Part shown: in pieces, positions 54,197-63,357 of the stretch | How the letters are laid out: every line of letters begins with the position of its first letter | Position numbering within the stretch: position 1 is the first letter of the stretch | NCBI RefSeq assembly: GCF_000196875.2 | Contig: NC_014532.2 | Span: 1,612,001 to 1,676,000, forward strand | Source: Halomonas elongata DSM 2581 | GTDB taxonomy: Bacteria > Pseudomonadota > Gammaproteobacteria > Pseudomonadales > Halomonadaceae | Length of the DNA stretch: 64,000 nucleotides | Direction: 5' to 3' | The notes under the pieces: model-generated | Seen by the model: the letters and a program-made list of their open reading frames with translations, nothing else | The model's database searches: none | Told to the model about the DNA's origin: nothing | Program-made: the position numbers and the translations under genes

Positions 54197-56800
54197 TCAG
54201 GCTTCCTGGGCGACCGGAATCACGTTCGAGGCGGCGTTCTGGAATTCCTCGATCTCATGGAAGTTCATGTAACGATAGATCTCGCCGGCCATGGCGTCGA
54301 ATTCGCTCATGTAGCGACGGTACTCGTTGACGCTGGGCAGGCGACCTTCCACTGCCGCCACCGCCGCCAGTTCGGCGGAGGCCAGGAAGACGTCGGCGCC
54401 GTCGCCCAGGCGGTTGGGGAAGTTGCGCGTGGAGGTGGACACCACGGTGCTCTTGGCCGCCACGCGGGCCTGGTTGCCCATGCACAGCGAGCAGCCGGGC
54501 ATTTCCATGCGCGCCCCGGCACGACCGTAGATGCCGTAGTAGCCTTCCTCGGTCAACTGGTGCTGGTCCATCTTGGTCGGCGGCGCCAGCCACAGCTTGG
54601 TCTTCAGGCTGCCGGCGGGCTGCTTCTCGAGCAGCTTGCCGGCGGCGCGGAAGTGGCCGATGTTGGTCATGCACGAGCCGATGAACACCTCGTCGATCTT
54701 CTGGCCGGCCACGTCGGAGAGCAGGCGGGCATCGTCGGGGTCGTTGGGCGCGCACAGCACCGGCTGATCGAGCTGGTCGAGATCGATCTCGATGACCTCG
54801 GCGTACTCGGCGTCCTTGTCGGCGCGCATCAGGCTCGGGTTCTCCAGCCACTCTTCCATGGCCAGGATGCGGCGCTCGATGGTGCGCCTGTCGCCGTAGC
54901 CGTTGGCGATCATCCACTTGAGCAGGGTGATGTTGGACTTCAGGTACTCGCTGACGCTGTCCTCGGAGAGCGTGATGGTGCAGCCTGCGGCACTACGCTC
55001 GGCGGAGGCGTCGGAGAGCTCGAAGGCCTGCTCGACGGTGAGATCCTCGAGGCCCTCGATTTCCAGGATGCGGCCGGAGAAGGCGTTCTTCTTGCCGGAC
55101 TTCTCGACGGTCAGCAGCCCCTTCTGGATGGCGTAGTAGGGAATGGCGTGGACCAGGTCACGCAGGGTGACGCCCGGCTGACGCTCGCCCTTGAAGCGCA
55201 CCAGTACCGATTCCGGCATGTCCAGCGGCATCACGCCGGTGGCGGCGGCAAAGGCCACCAGGCCGGAGCCGGCCGGGAAGGAGATGCCCATCGGGAAGCG
55301 GGTGTGGGAGTCGCCGCCGGTGCCCACGGTGTCGGGCAGCAGCATGCGGTTCAGCCAGCTGTGGATGATACCGTCGCCCGGGCGCAGCGAAACGCCGCCG
55401 CGGTTCATGATGAAGTCGGGCAGGGTGTGGTGCGTTTCCACGTCGACCGGCTTGGGATAGGCGCTGGTGTGGCAGAACGACTGCATCACCAGGTCGGCCT
55501 GGAAGCCCAGGCAGGCCAGGTCCTTGAGCTCGTCACGGGTCATCGGACCGGTGGTGTCCTGGGAGCCCACGGTGGTCATCTTCGGCTCGCAGTACATGCC
55601 CGGGCGCACGCCGTCCATGCCGCAGGCCTTGCCGACCATCTTCTGGGCCAGGGTGTAGCCGCTGTTGCTGGCGGCCGGCTGCTCCGGCTTGCGGAACACA
55701 TCGGAAGGCTCGAGCCCCAGGGATTCGCGGGCCTTGGCGGTCAGGCCACGACCGATGATCAGCGGGATACGGCCACCGGCGCGCACTTCGTCGAGCAGCA
55801 GCTGGGTCTTGAGCTCGAAGGTGGTCAGCACCTCGTCGGTGCCGTGCCGGCAGACCTTGCCTTCATAGGGATAGACGTCGATGACGTCGCCCATCTCGAG
55901 CTTCTCGACATCCATTTCGACGGGCAGGGCGCCGGAGTCTTCCATGGTGTTGAAGAAGATCGGGGCGATCTTGCCGCCGAAGCAGAAGCCGCCGGCGCGC
56001 TTGTTCGGCACATTGGGGATGTCGTCGCCGAAGAACCACAGCACGGAGTTGGTGGCAGACTTGCGCGAGGAGCCGGTGCCGACCACGTCGCCCACGTAAG
56101 CGACCGGGTGGCCCTTGGCGCGGACTTCCTCGATCTGCTTGAGCGGACCGATGCTGCCGGGCTCGACCGGCTCGATGCCGTCACGCTCGTTCTTGAGCAT
56201 GGCGTTGGCATGCAGCGGGATGTCGGGGCGCGACCAGGCGTCCGGCGCCGGCGAGAGGTCGTCGGTGTTGGTTTCGCCGGGGACCTTGAACACGCTGAGG
56301 GTGATCTTGTCTTCCAGGGCCGGCTTGGACAGGAACCACTCGGCCTCGGCCCAGGAGCGGATGATGTCCTTGGCCACCTCGTTGCCCGCCTTGGCACGCT
56401 CTTCCACGTCGTGGAAGGCATCGAACATCAGCAGGGTGTGCTTGAGCTGTTCACCGACCTCGGCGGCCAGGGTCTCGTCGTCGAGCAGCTCGACCAGCGA
56501 GACGATGTTGTAGCCGCCCTGCATGGTGCCCAGCAGCTTGACCGCATGGATCTTGTCGACCAGCGGAGACTCGGCCTCGCCCTTGGCGATGGCGGTGAGG
56601 AAGGCGGCCTTGACGTAAGCGGCTTCGTCGACGCCGGGCGGAATGCGGTTGGTCAGCAGATCGAGGATGAATTCCTCTTCGCCGGCCGGCGGTGTCTTCA
56701 GCAGCTCGACCAGGGCAGCCGTTTGCTCGGCATTCAGCGGCTTCGGCGGGATGCCGTCCTGGGCTCGCTCCTCGACATGTTGGCGATAGGCTTCAAGCAC
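54197..56800 (-). CDS. acnB: Aconitate hydratase B
   Basis: 867 residues from GTG at 56800 (GAGG upstream), starting [20 protein letters not shown] and aligning with E. coli AcnB from its first residue. The HEAT-like domain spans 1-160. [48 protein letters not shown] and [20 protein letters not shown] follow. The 4Fe-4S ligands are in the [20 protein letters not shown] block and [13 protein letters not shown]. It interconverts citrate and isocitrate in the TCA cycle. It is transcribed alone, with its own terminator. Confidence 0.97.
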   Translation of the reverse strand: MLEAYRQHVEERAQDGIPPKPLNAEQTAALVELLKTPPAGEEEFILDLLTNRIPPGVDEAAYVKAAFLTAIAKGEAESPLVDKIHAVKLLGTMQGGYNIVSLVELLDDETLAAEVGEQLKHTLLMFDAFHDVEERAKAGNEVAKDIIRSWAEAEWFLSKPALEDKITLSVFKVPGETNTDDLSPAPDAWSRPDIPLHANAMLKNERDGIEPVEPGSIGPLKQIEEVRAKGHPVAYVGDVVGTGSSRKSATNSVLWFFGDDIPNVPNKRAGGFCFGGKIAPIFFNTMEDSGALPVEMDVEKLEMGDVIDVYPYEGKVCRHGTDEVLTTFELKTQLLLDEVRAGGRIPLIIGRGLTAKARESLGLEPSDVFRKPEQPAASNSGYTLAQKMVGKACGMDGVRPGMYCEPKMTTVGSQDTTGPMTRDELKDLACLGFQADLVMQSFCHTSAYPKPVDVETHHTLPDFIMNRGGVSLRPGDGIIHSWLNRMLLPDTVGTGGDSHTRFPMGISFPAGSGLVAFAAATGVMPLDMPESVLVRFKGERQPGVTLRDLVHAIPYYAIQKGLLTVEKSGKKNAFSGRILEIEGLEDLTVEQAFELSDASAERSAAGCTITLSEDSVSEYLKSNITLLKWMIANGYGDRRTIERRILAMEEWLENPSLMRADKDAEYAEVIEIDLDQLDQPVLCAPNDPDDARLLSDVAGQKIDEVFIGSCMTNIGHFRAAGKLLEKQPAGSLKTKLWLAPPTKMDQHQLTEEGYYGIYGRAGARMEMPGCSLCMGNQARVAAKSTVVSTSTRNFPNRLGDGADVFLASAELAAVAAVEGRLPSVNEYRRYMSEFDAMAGEIYRYMNFHEIEEFQNAASNVIPVAQEA

Positions 56801-57057
56801 GTGGTGGCCCTCATTGGTTGTGGTGTCCGAGGTCTCGACCCCGTCGGCAGCATGGCCAGGCAGGGGGACATCGGCACGTGAAACAACGCTGTCAGCGGTG
56901 GCGCAATTCTAAAAGAAACTGTCGACAATGTTAAGAAGCCCCGTGGTGGCGGGCTTTGAACTTTGGTCGTCGGTGCTTTTTCTGCGGCTCGTCCGGGGTG
57001 CCAGGATGGCGACGCCGCGTTACCATGTCGCCGAATCGAAAGGAGAGGGAGCGTTCG

Positions 57058-57504
57058 ATGGCGGGACGCGTGGTATCCCCCTGTGTGGGATTGTGCTCGA
57101 CGACGGTGGGCGACCGGGTCTGCCGGGGCTGCCAGCGCATCGATGACGAAATTCGCGACTGGCCCGGCTTCGACGCCGACGAGCGCCAGCGCCGGATGGA
57201 CGAACTGGATGCGCTGCGGGTGAGCGTGGCCGGTCGTCACCTGAGTGTGGTGGATGGCGAAGCGCTGCAGGCGCAGCTCGAGCGCCACCGCATACGCTTT
57301 CGCGAGGATCAGCCGGCGCTGTCCCGGGCGGTGGAACTGCTGCGGGTCGGGCGCGGGCGTATCCGCGACCTGTCGCGCTATGGCCTCGAGCCCCGCGTAG
57401 CGCTGGATGCGGCGACGCTCCACGAGCGGATCGCCAGTGAACTGATGAGCGCCGCCGAAGCACGCCGGCTGTCCGACGCCGACCTCGACCCCTCTCGTCC
57501 CTAG
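57058..57504 (+). CDS. DUF1289 protein with N-terminal Cys motif
   Basis: 148 residues from ATG at 57058, with AGGAGAGGGAG upstream. The DUF1289 module is at 1-45: VVSPCVGLCSTTVGDRVCRG then CQRIDDEIRDWPGFDADERQ, with four Cys spaced for zinc or iron-sulfur binding. The remaining 100 residues are charged and helical, an extension beyond the usual 60-80-residue family size. It is followed 17 bp later by miaE, so the two may share a transcript. The exact function is unknown. Confidence 0.85.
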   Translation: MAGRVVSPCVGLCSTTVGDRVCRGCQRIDDEIRDWPGFDADERQRRMDELDALRVSVAGRHLSVVDGEALQAQLERHRIRFREDQPALSRAVELLRVGRGRIRDLSRYGLEPRVALDAATLHERIASELMSAAEARRLSDADLDPSRP

Positions 57505-57521
57505 CAATCACCGGAATTCTC

Positions 57522-58148
57522 ATGTCTGCCACCGTCACACACGACCCCCGACTGCCCGATGCCATCCTCGACTTCCTCGCCTGCCCGACGCCCGCCAGTT
57601 GGGTCGACTGGGCGCTGGACAATCCCGAGACACTGCTCATCGATCATGCCCAGTGCGAGAAGAAGGCGGCTTCCACGGCGATGAGCCTGCTGTATCGCTA
57701 TGTCGATGACGCCGAACTGCTGACCAAGATGGCCCGTCTGGCGCGGGAAGAACTGTTGCATTTCGAGCAGGTGGTCAAGCTGATGGAAGGGCGGGGCATC
57801 GCCTATCGTCCCATCGGTGCTGCCCGCTATGCCGAAGGGCTGCGTCGCCATGTGCGTGGCGGCGAGCCGCACCGATTGATCGATGTGCTGATCGTCGGGG
57901 CCATCATCGAGGCGCGTAGCTGCGAGCGGTTCGCCCGATTGATTCCTTTCCTGGACGAGGAGCTTGCCAAGTTCTATCGCGGTCTGGTTAAGTCGGAAGG
58001 GCGCCACTACGAGGATTACCTGATGCTGGCGCGGCGGCTCTCTCCAGAGTCGCTCGACGAGCGTATCGCCTTTTTCCTCGAGCGCGAGGCCGAACTGATC
58101 ACCATGCCGGATACGGCATTTCGTTTTCACAGCGGTGTGCCGGCCTGA
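57522..58148 (+). CDS. miaE: tRNA-(ms2io6A) hydroxylase
   Basis: 208 residues, a ferritin-like di-iron enzyme. Iron-ligand helices are in LLIDHAQCEKKAASTAMSLL, REELLHFEQVVKLMEGRGI, IEARSCERFARLIPFLD, and SEGRHYEDYLMLARRL (the E...ExxH pattern twice). It hydroxylates the isopentenyl group at A37 of tRNAs reading U-starting codons, downstream of MiaA/MiaB. It lies just before the large regulator gene. Confidence 0.94.
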   Translation: MSATVTHDPRLPDAILDFLACPTPASWVDWALDNPETLLIDHAQCEKKAASTAMSLLYRYVDDAELLTKMARLAREELLHFEQVVKLMEGRGIAYRPIGAARYAEGLRRHVRGGEPHRLIDVLIVGAIIEARSCERFARLIPFLDEELAKFYRGLVKSEGRHYEDYLMLARRLSPESLDERIAFFLEREAELITMPDTAFRFHSGVPA

Positions 58149-58182
58149 AACCGTTATCGCCGCCTAGCAGGACAGACCCAAC

Positions 58183-61100
58183 ATGCGGGATGTTTCCGAC
58201 GCCGTGACTCATGACGAGCAGGATCGCCTGGCCCTTTTCGGTCACTTCTCGCTGACCCTGGGCGATGATGTCTTGACCCAGTTCAGCTATGACAAGGTCA
58301 AGGCGCTGCTGGTCTATCTGTTGCTGCATGACCAGCCGGTCAACAGGGCGACCCTGGCCGAGTTGCTCTGGCCCGATCAGGGGCTGTCGTCGGGTCGCAC
58401 CAACCTGCGTCACGCCTTGCACTGCCTGCGTCAGTCGCTAGGCGAGGATGCCGAGCGCGTCCTGATCGTCTCGCGCCAGACCATCGCCTTTCGCCTGCCG
58501 GAAAGCTGGTGTTTCGACCTTCACGAGCTGCAGGCCCTGCTCGATGGGCCGGCCAGTATCGAGACCCTGGAAGAGGCGCTGTCGTACTATCAGGGCGATC
58601 TGGTCGAGGAGCTGCAACTGGCCGCCTGCTCCGAGTTCCAGCGTTGGCTGGTGCAGGTGCGCAACGAATGGCGCCAGCGGGTGATCCGTTTTGCCGAGGC
58701 CGTGCTGGAACAGCACGACCCCTTGCCGGACGAGGTGCTGCAGTCCCTGGTCAGTCGCTTCTCCGGCTATGGTCCCTTCCACGAGCGGCTGGTTCGCCAG
58801 TTGGCCGAGCACGGCCAGTTGGCCGCCGCCCACGAGCAATACAATGCCTATCTGCAACTGCTGGCCCTGACCGGTCAGCAGCCCGACCCCGGCTTCCTGC
58901 AGTTGGCCCGCTACTGGTCCGATGGGACACCGGATCCGAACAGCGGGCCGAGCGGCGCCTTTTCCCGCACTCTGTCCGCGGACAGCATGCCGCTGCGCGA
59001 AGACGAGATCGAGCAGCGCCAGTTGTCGGTGATGGCCATTCGCCTGCGACTCGATGCGGATCTGTCTTCCCGGGCCGAGGCATGTGCCTGCCTGGGGCTG
59101 CAGATCGAGCTGATGCGCTGGCTCGAGCAGCAATGTCATCATCTCGGCGGCTTCTGGCTGCCCGGGGCCACCGGCGGCCTGGGGCTGGCGTGCTTCGGCA
59201 CCCATGGGCCGGCCCACCAGCTCGCCGAACTGGTGGCGCTCTACGAACACTGCCGTCGCGTGCTCCCCGAGGAGTGCCGTCGCCACTGGAGCGGCGAAGG
59301 CGAGCCGCCGCGCTTCGAATTCGCCGCCGGGCTGAACAGCGGTCGGGTCGTCTACCTGCCCGAGCGTCACCTGGTGGACCCGCTGGGACAGGTCACCCAG
59401 GATTCGCTGGCCTTGATGAATGCCGCCGAAGGCAGCGAGCTGGTCATCTCCCAGGAGGCCAGCCAGCACATGCCGCCGGCGCTCGACCTGCAGCCGCGCC
59501 TGTCGTCGCGTCTGGTGGCCAGCGATGGCCGGGTGCGCTTGCGGGCGCTGGTACTGGGCACCAACGAGGGCGGTCGCGAAGCACTGCCGCCCAGCCTGGT
59601 GGGCCGGGAAGCGGCGCTTCGTACCCTGCGCGACGCCCTGGCCAGGGCCGGCATTGGGCTGCGTCAGAGCGTGCTGGTACGCGGGCCCTCCGGGCTCGGC
59701 AAGTCGGCTCTGCTGGTTGGCTTTCGCCAGCTCGAACAGAGTCGCGAGGCGGCGATCTGCTGGCAGCCGACCACGCGCTTGTCGGTTCAGGAGCCGTATG
59801 GCGTGGCGCGCCAGTTGCTGCGCTGGCACCTGGATGGCGACATCGACGAGGAGGCGTTCGATGGCCGTCTCGGCGGGCTGATGGCCGAGGAACTGAACGA
59901 CGACCAGCGGCTCCTGCTCAAGGAGGCGCTGGGTGTGTGCGAGCCGCGCGAGCTGGCGGCGCTGGCACAGAGCGGCGAGGCCGTCGAGCTGGTGGTGACG
60001 CTGCTGCATCGCCTGATCGGTGAACTGACCGCGTCCCGTACCCTGGTGCTGATGATCGACGACCTGCAATGGCTCGACGAGCCGTCCTTCAAGGTGCTGG
60101 CCGCGCTTCAGGCCCGTCTGCCGATCAACTGCCCCTTCCTGCTGGTGGCCAGTCACCACGGTCGCGAGGCGCTGCCGGCGCGACTCGACTGGGATCAGCA
60201 GATCACCCTCGGGCGCCTCGACGCGCGGCAGTCATCGCGCCTGCTGTCGCAACTGGCGCGCCGTTATCGCCTGCATCTCAGCCCGCGCCTGCGGGGGCAG
60301 ATCATCGAGCGTTGCGATGGCGTGCCGCTCTACCTGCAAGAGCTCTGTCGCCGGGTCGACATGGACCGCCGCGAAGGCCGCAGCATCCAGCTCGACGAAT
60401 TGCCCCGCGGGCTGCTCGGCCTGCTGGCCAGTCGTATCGACCAGCTTGATGCCGATCGCGAAGTGGCGCACGTGGCGGCGGTGCTGGGGCGGCGTTTTCG
60501 TCTCGACTTCCTGGCCGAATGCAGTGGCTGGGAGATGCCGCGTCTGATGTCGGCGCTGGAGCAGATGAATCGGCTGGAGATCATCGAGCCCGTCGAGGAC
60601 GAGACAGAGGGCCGCGAATACCAGTTCACCCACCAGTTGTTGCAGGAGGCGGCCTACCTGTCGTGTCCCCGCGATATCCGGGTCGACCTGCATCGCCAGG
60701 TCGTGAGCCTGATCGAGGAGCACTTTCCGATCTGGATCAGCCGCCATCCCGGGGATTTCGCCACGCACCTGCGTCGCAGCGGGCAATATGCCCGCGGTGC
60801 CCGCTACTTCGAGCTGGCGGCCAGGGAGGCGCTCAAGGTCAGCGCCAATCGCACGGCACTGAAAATGGCCGATTTCGGGCTGGCCAGCCTGCGTCATGTG
60901 GAAGGCCAGGTGGAGCGTGAAATCAGTCTGCACACGGTGCGCGGCCAGGCCGCCTTTGCCCTGGAAGGCCAGGGCTCGCCCACCGCCCACGACAGTTTCG
61001 TCCGCGCGCGGGAACTCCTGTCCAGCGCCGAGCATCCGCCCGAGGATAGCGAGGATCTCGAGCAGGCCTTCCTGGTCAAGTGGGGGCTCTGGGTGGGGTG

Positions 61101-62088
61101 CAGCCAGCGCAACGCTCATGCCGATGCCTTCATGCTCGCCTCGCGGCTGGCCGACCTGGCGGGCCAACTGGAGGATCCGCGTTATCGTCGCCTGGCCGAT
61201 TTCGCCCGGGCCTGCTGTGAATACTGGGCAGGGCGCATCGAGCAGGCTTACGAACATCTCGAGGAGATCGATCCGCTCAACTCCCCCATGATGATCGAGT
61301 GGCTACCGTTCTCCGATCATCCTCAGGTGGCCGCGGCCTGCTTCCAGGGCTGGGCATTGTGCCTGCGAGGGGATTATCAGCGCGCCGAGCGACAGGTCGA
61401 ATCGGCCATTCGACTGGCCGAGCAGTTCAATCATCCGGGCAGTCTGGCCATGGCGCTGATGTATGCCGCGGCGCTGTATCGCCAGGTAGGCCATGTGCAT
61501 CTGGCCGCCAGTCGCGCCGAGCGCGCCTACGAGATCACCGGTTCCCCGGACCTGCATCTCTGGCAGGTTGCCGCACGCAGCGTGCTGGGCTGGCAGCGGG
61601 CCCTGGCCGGCGATCGCGAGGGACTGACGATTCTCGAGGGCACCCTGGAGGAACTGGCCGAGATCACTGGCCGCGACCCCTATCAGCGTCCGGCGCTGTG
61701 GTTCGTGGATGCCTGCATGTCGATGAACGAACTGGCCCAGGCCGAGGACTATCTCGACCAGTCACTGCTGATCGCCCGGGAACGCACGACCCTGTTCGTG
61801 CCGGAACTGGCGATCCAGCTGGCGCGGGTGCGCCAGCGGCTCGGTCATCCCGCCGAGGAGGTTCGCTCGCTGGCCGAACAGGCGCTCACCCAGGCCAGGG
61901 AAGACGGCAATCTGCACCAGGAGCTGTGCGCCCTGGAGCTCTGGTTGACCCTGGTCGATCCCGAGGATGCGAACGCGCGGGAGGACTTCCGCCGCCTGCT
62001 CGGCGAGGTCAGCCACAGCGACGCCCCGGTGCTGGTGCGCTGGCGGACGTTGCTGGATAGGCGGTTGGCGCACACGGTTGATGCCTGA
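58183..62088 (+). CDS. Large BTAD/AAA (STAND-type) signalling regulator
   Basis: 1301 residues in several modules. The N-terminal winged-helix-like region (about 15-100, LALFGHFSLTLGDDVLTQFS, then KALLVYLLLHDQPVNRATLA) and a bacterial transcriptional activation domain (about 105-250) resemble SARP/AfsR-type regulators. Residues about 285-460 look like a degenerate nucleotide-cyclase-type domain. An AAA/NACHT-like ATPase follows, with Walker A RGPSGLGKSALLVGF (about 503) and Walker B LVLMIDDLQWLDEPS (about 622), then winged-helix and TPR-like helices (about 850-1290). Such proteins gate transcription by ATP-dependent oligomerisation. The target and signal are unknown; it starts 34 bp after miaE. 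A MITE-like element begins at its stop codon. Confidence 0.85.
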   Translation: MRDVSDAVTHDEQDRLALFGHFSLTLGDDVLTQFSYDKVKALLVYLLLHDQPVNRATLAELLWPDQGLSSGRTNLRHALHCLRQSLGEDAERVLIVSRQTIAFRLPESWCFDLHELQALLDGPASIETLEEALSYYQGDLVEELQLAACSEFQRWLVQVRNEWRQRVIRFAEAVLEQHDPLPDEVLQSLVSRFSGYGPFHERLVRQLAEHGQLAAAHEQYNAYLQLLALTGQQPDPGFLQLARYWSDGTPDPNSGPSGAFSRTLSADSMPLREDEIEQRQLSVMAIRLRLDADLSSRAEACACLGLQIELMRWLEQQCHHLGGFWLPGATGGLGLACFGTHGPAHQLAELVALYEHCRRVLPEECRRHWSGEGEPPRFEFAAGLNSGRVVYLPERHLVDPLGQVTQDSLALMNAAEGSELVISQEASQHMPPALDLQPRLSSRLVASDGRVRLRALVLGTNEGGREALPPSLVGREAALRTLRDALARAGIGLRQSVLVRGPSGLGKSALLVGFRQLEQSREAAICWQPTTRLSVQEPYGVARQLLRWHLDGDIDEEAFDGRLGGLMAEELNDDQRLLLKEALGVCEPRELAALAQSGEAVELVVTLLHRLIGELTASRTLVLMIDDLQWLDEPSFKVLAALQARLPINCPFLLVASHHGREALPARLDWDQQITLGRLDARQSSRLLSQLARRYRLHLSPRLRGQIIERCDGVPLYLQELCRRVDMDRREGRSIQLDELPRGLLGLLASRIDQLDADREVAHVAAVLGRRFRLDFLAECSGWEMPRLMSALEQMNRLEIIEPVEDETEGREYQFTHQLLQEAAYLSCPRDIRVDLHRQVVSLIEEHFPIWISRHPGDFATHLRRSGQYARGARYFELAAREALKVSANRTALKMADFGLASLRHVEGQVEREISLHTVRGQAAFALEGQGSPTAHDSFVRARELLSSAEHPPEDSEDLEQAFLVKWGLWVGCSQRNAHADAFMLASRLADLAGQLEDPRYRRLADFARACCEYWAGRIEQAYEHLEEIDPLNSPMMIEWLPFSDHPQVAAACFQGWALCLRGDYQRAERQVESAIRLAEQFNHPGSLAMALMYAAALYRQVGHVHLAASRAERAYEITGSPDLHLWQVAARSVLGWQRALAGDREGLTILEGTLEELAEITGRDPYQRPALWFVDACMSMNELAQAEDYLDQSLLIARERTTLFVPELAIQLARVRQRLGHPAEEVRSLAEQALTQAREDGNLHQELCALELWLTLVDPEDANAREDFRRLLGEVSHSDAPVLVRWRTLLDRRLAHTVDA

Positions 62089-62230
62089 GAGGGTGTTTAT
62101 AAATTACTGCGCTCGCCCATACGGCGTTGAAACTTCGGCGCGAAGTGCTCATTTAGTGTGCCTAAACTCCGCATTCTTGCCGAATTTCGCCTTGTCTGGC
62201 CGTCGCTCGTGACTTTTATAAACACCCTCT
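62088..62230. mobile_element. 143-bp MITE-like element with perfect 16-bp terminal inverted repeats
   Basis: AGAGGGTGTTTATAAA (62088-62103) and TTTATAAACACCCTCT (62215-62230) are exact inverted repeats bounding a 143-bp stretch with no coding frame. The interior is less GC-rich than the flanks. The left end overlaps the last base of the regulator's stop codon, so insertion may have reshaped the gene's 3' end or supplied its terminator. I do not see a clear target-site duplication. No transposase is in the window, so any movement must depend on one elsewhere. Confidence 0.75.
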
Positions 62231-62245
62231 GCGTAGAGTGTTGCC

Positions 62246-62515
62246 TCAGGTGCCGCTGGCGGTCTCCAGTGCGGCGATCAAGGTCAGTGCCTGTTCACGG
62301 TGATCGCCGCACAACTCCCGGTCGAAGTCGAAACGCTCGCACACGGCGGGGCGTCTAGGATCGCCGAACAGCCGGCAGAGGTTATCCTCGGTGAGTTGCG
62401 CGCAACGCACACCCGCCGGCTTGCCATCGGGCATGCCGGGAATGGGGGAGCTGATCGAGGGCGCGATGCAGCAGGCACCGCACCCCGGACGGCAGCCCTG
62501 TTCCGTGCCGGTCAT
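62246..62515 (-). CDS. YkgJ-family cysteine-cluster protein
   Basis: 89 residues. The Cys pattern is GCRPGCGACCIAPSISSPIP, then GVRCAQLTEDNLCRLFGDPR and AVCERF, followed by ELCGD. Eight Cys fit the CxxxCxxCC...C...C zinc/iron-binding family (PF03692, YkgJ/YcgN-like). The start overlaps the stop of the queD-like gene (ATGA), so it is cotranscribed with the queuosine genes. Its role is unknown; a metal-chelating or metal-storage function is inferred. Confidence 0.85.
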   Translation of the reverse strand: MTGTEQGCRPGCGACCIAPSISSPIPGMPDGKPAGVRCAQLTEDNLCRLFGDPRRPAVCERFDFDRELCGDHREQALTLIAALETASGT

Positions 62516-63357
62516 GGCCGGGCCTCCGCGATGGCCCCCTTGTCGATGCCTTCGAACGCCTGGACACGAGTGGCCCGGCCGGTTTCCCGGCTGATCTCTT
62601 TCGCCAGCCAGGCGGCGATGTGCTCCACGGTGGTGGAGGTGGGCATGACGACACAGCGCTCGCGAGGCAGGCTCAACACGAAATGGCCCTGCTCGGCCCG
62701 ATAGCTGGTGACCAGGCGGCCGAGGAAGGAGGCTTCCAGGCCGTCGTCGACGTCGGCCTCGTCCACCAGGTAGCGATCGTCGAGGCGTGACGCCCAGTCG
62801 GCTTCCAGCGAAGGGCAGCGTTGCCCGTTCTGCCAGATGTGCAGGCGCGAGCGATGGCCATGGGCGATGCGCTGGCAGTTGCCGGCGTGCCGCTTGAGAC
62901 CGTGGCTGTAGCTATAGCCGGCGCCTTCGATGGGTTCGTCGCCGAGCGTGAGGCGGATGGCCTCGACGCGCTCGGGCGGCTGACGCATCAGCCCCTGGCC
63001 AAGATATTCGCCCAGTCGCTGTGCGGTGATTTCCGGCCAGGGCAGCAGGCTGAATGCCTGGCGCGGGCCGCGCACCTCCAGGGCATAGGGCGTTTCGGTG
63101 CGCACGCGAAGCCCTTCATAACATTCCTGAACGCTGACCCCCGGCGCTTCGGTGGGCACCAGCAGGGTGTGGTCGACACCCCGGTCGAGGCGCGACTTGA
63201 TCCAGGGCTTTACCTCGCCGAAGTCGAACAGCATGCCGTCGTCGCCGAGTTCGCCGTCCAGCTCGGCGTCGACGCGCCAGCTGGCACCGATCAAGCCGCG
63301 CTCCGGGCACCACAGCGACGCATCCAGGTGAGTCAGTCGGTTGACGAAGAGCGTCAT
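62512..63357 (-). CDS. queD: QueD-like 6-carboxytetrahydropterin synthase family, long two-part form
   Basis: 281 residues, more than twice the usual QueD length (about 120). QueD/PTPS hallmarks are split: residues 25-65 hold GASWRVDAELDGELGDDGML then FDFGEVK and DH (62-63), while the zinc-site-like HAGNCQRIAHGHRSRLHIW (C161, HGH 166-168) and PTSTTVEHIAAWLAKEI (239-255) lie in the second half. This looks like two fused or rearranged T-fold units. It probably makes 6-carboxy-tetrahydropterin, the substrate of QueE, whose gene directly precedes it with a 1-bp overlap. The catalytic layout is unusual, so the activity is inferred from motifs and context. Confidence 0.8.
   Translation of the reverse strand: MTLFVNRLTHLDASLWCPERGLIGASWRVDAELDGELGDDGMLFDFGEVKPWIKSRLDRGVDHTLLVPTEAPGVSVQECYEGLRVRTETPYALEVRGPRQAFSLLPWPEITAQRLGEYLGQGLMRQPPERVEAIRLTLGDEPIEGAGYSYSHGLKRHAGNCQRIAHGHRSRLHIWQNGQRCPSLEADWASRLDDRYLVDEADVDDGLEASFLGRLVTSYRAEQGHFVLSLPRERCVVMPTSTTVEHIAAWLAKEISRETGRATRVQAFEGIDKGAIAEARP

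Noticed and set aside
54026..56881. A 951-residue frame on the plus strand
   Set aside because: It lies antisense to acnB, which aligns end to end with known aconitase B. The frame is a high-GC shadow.
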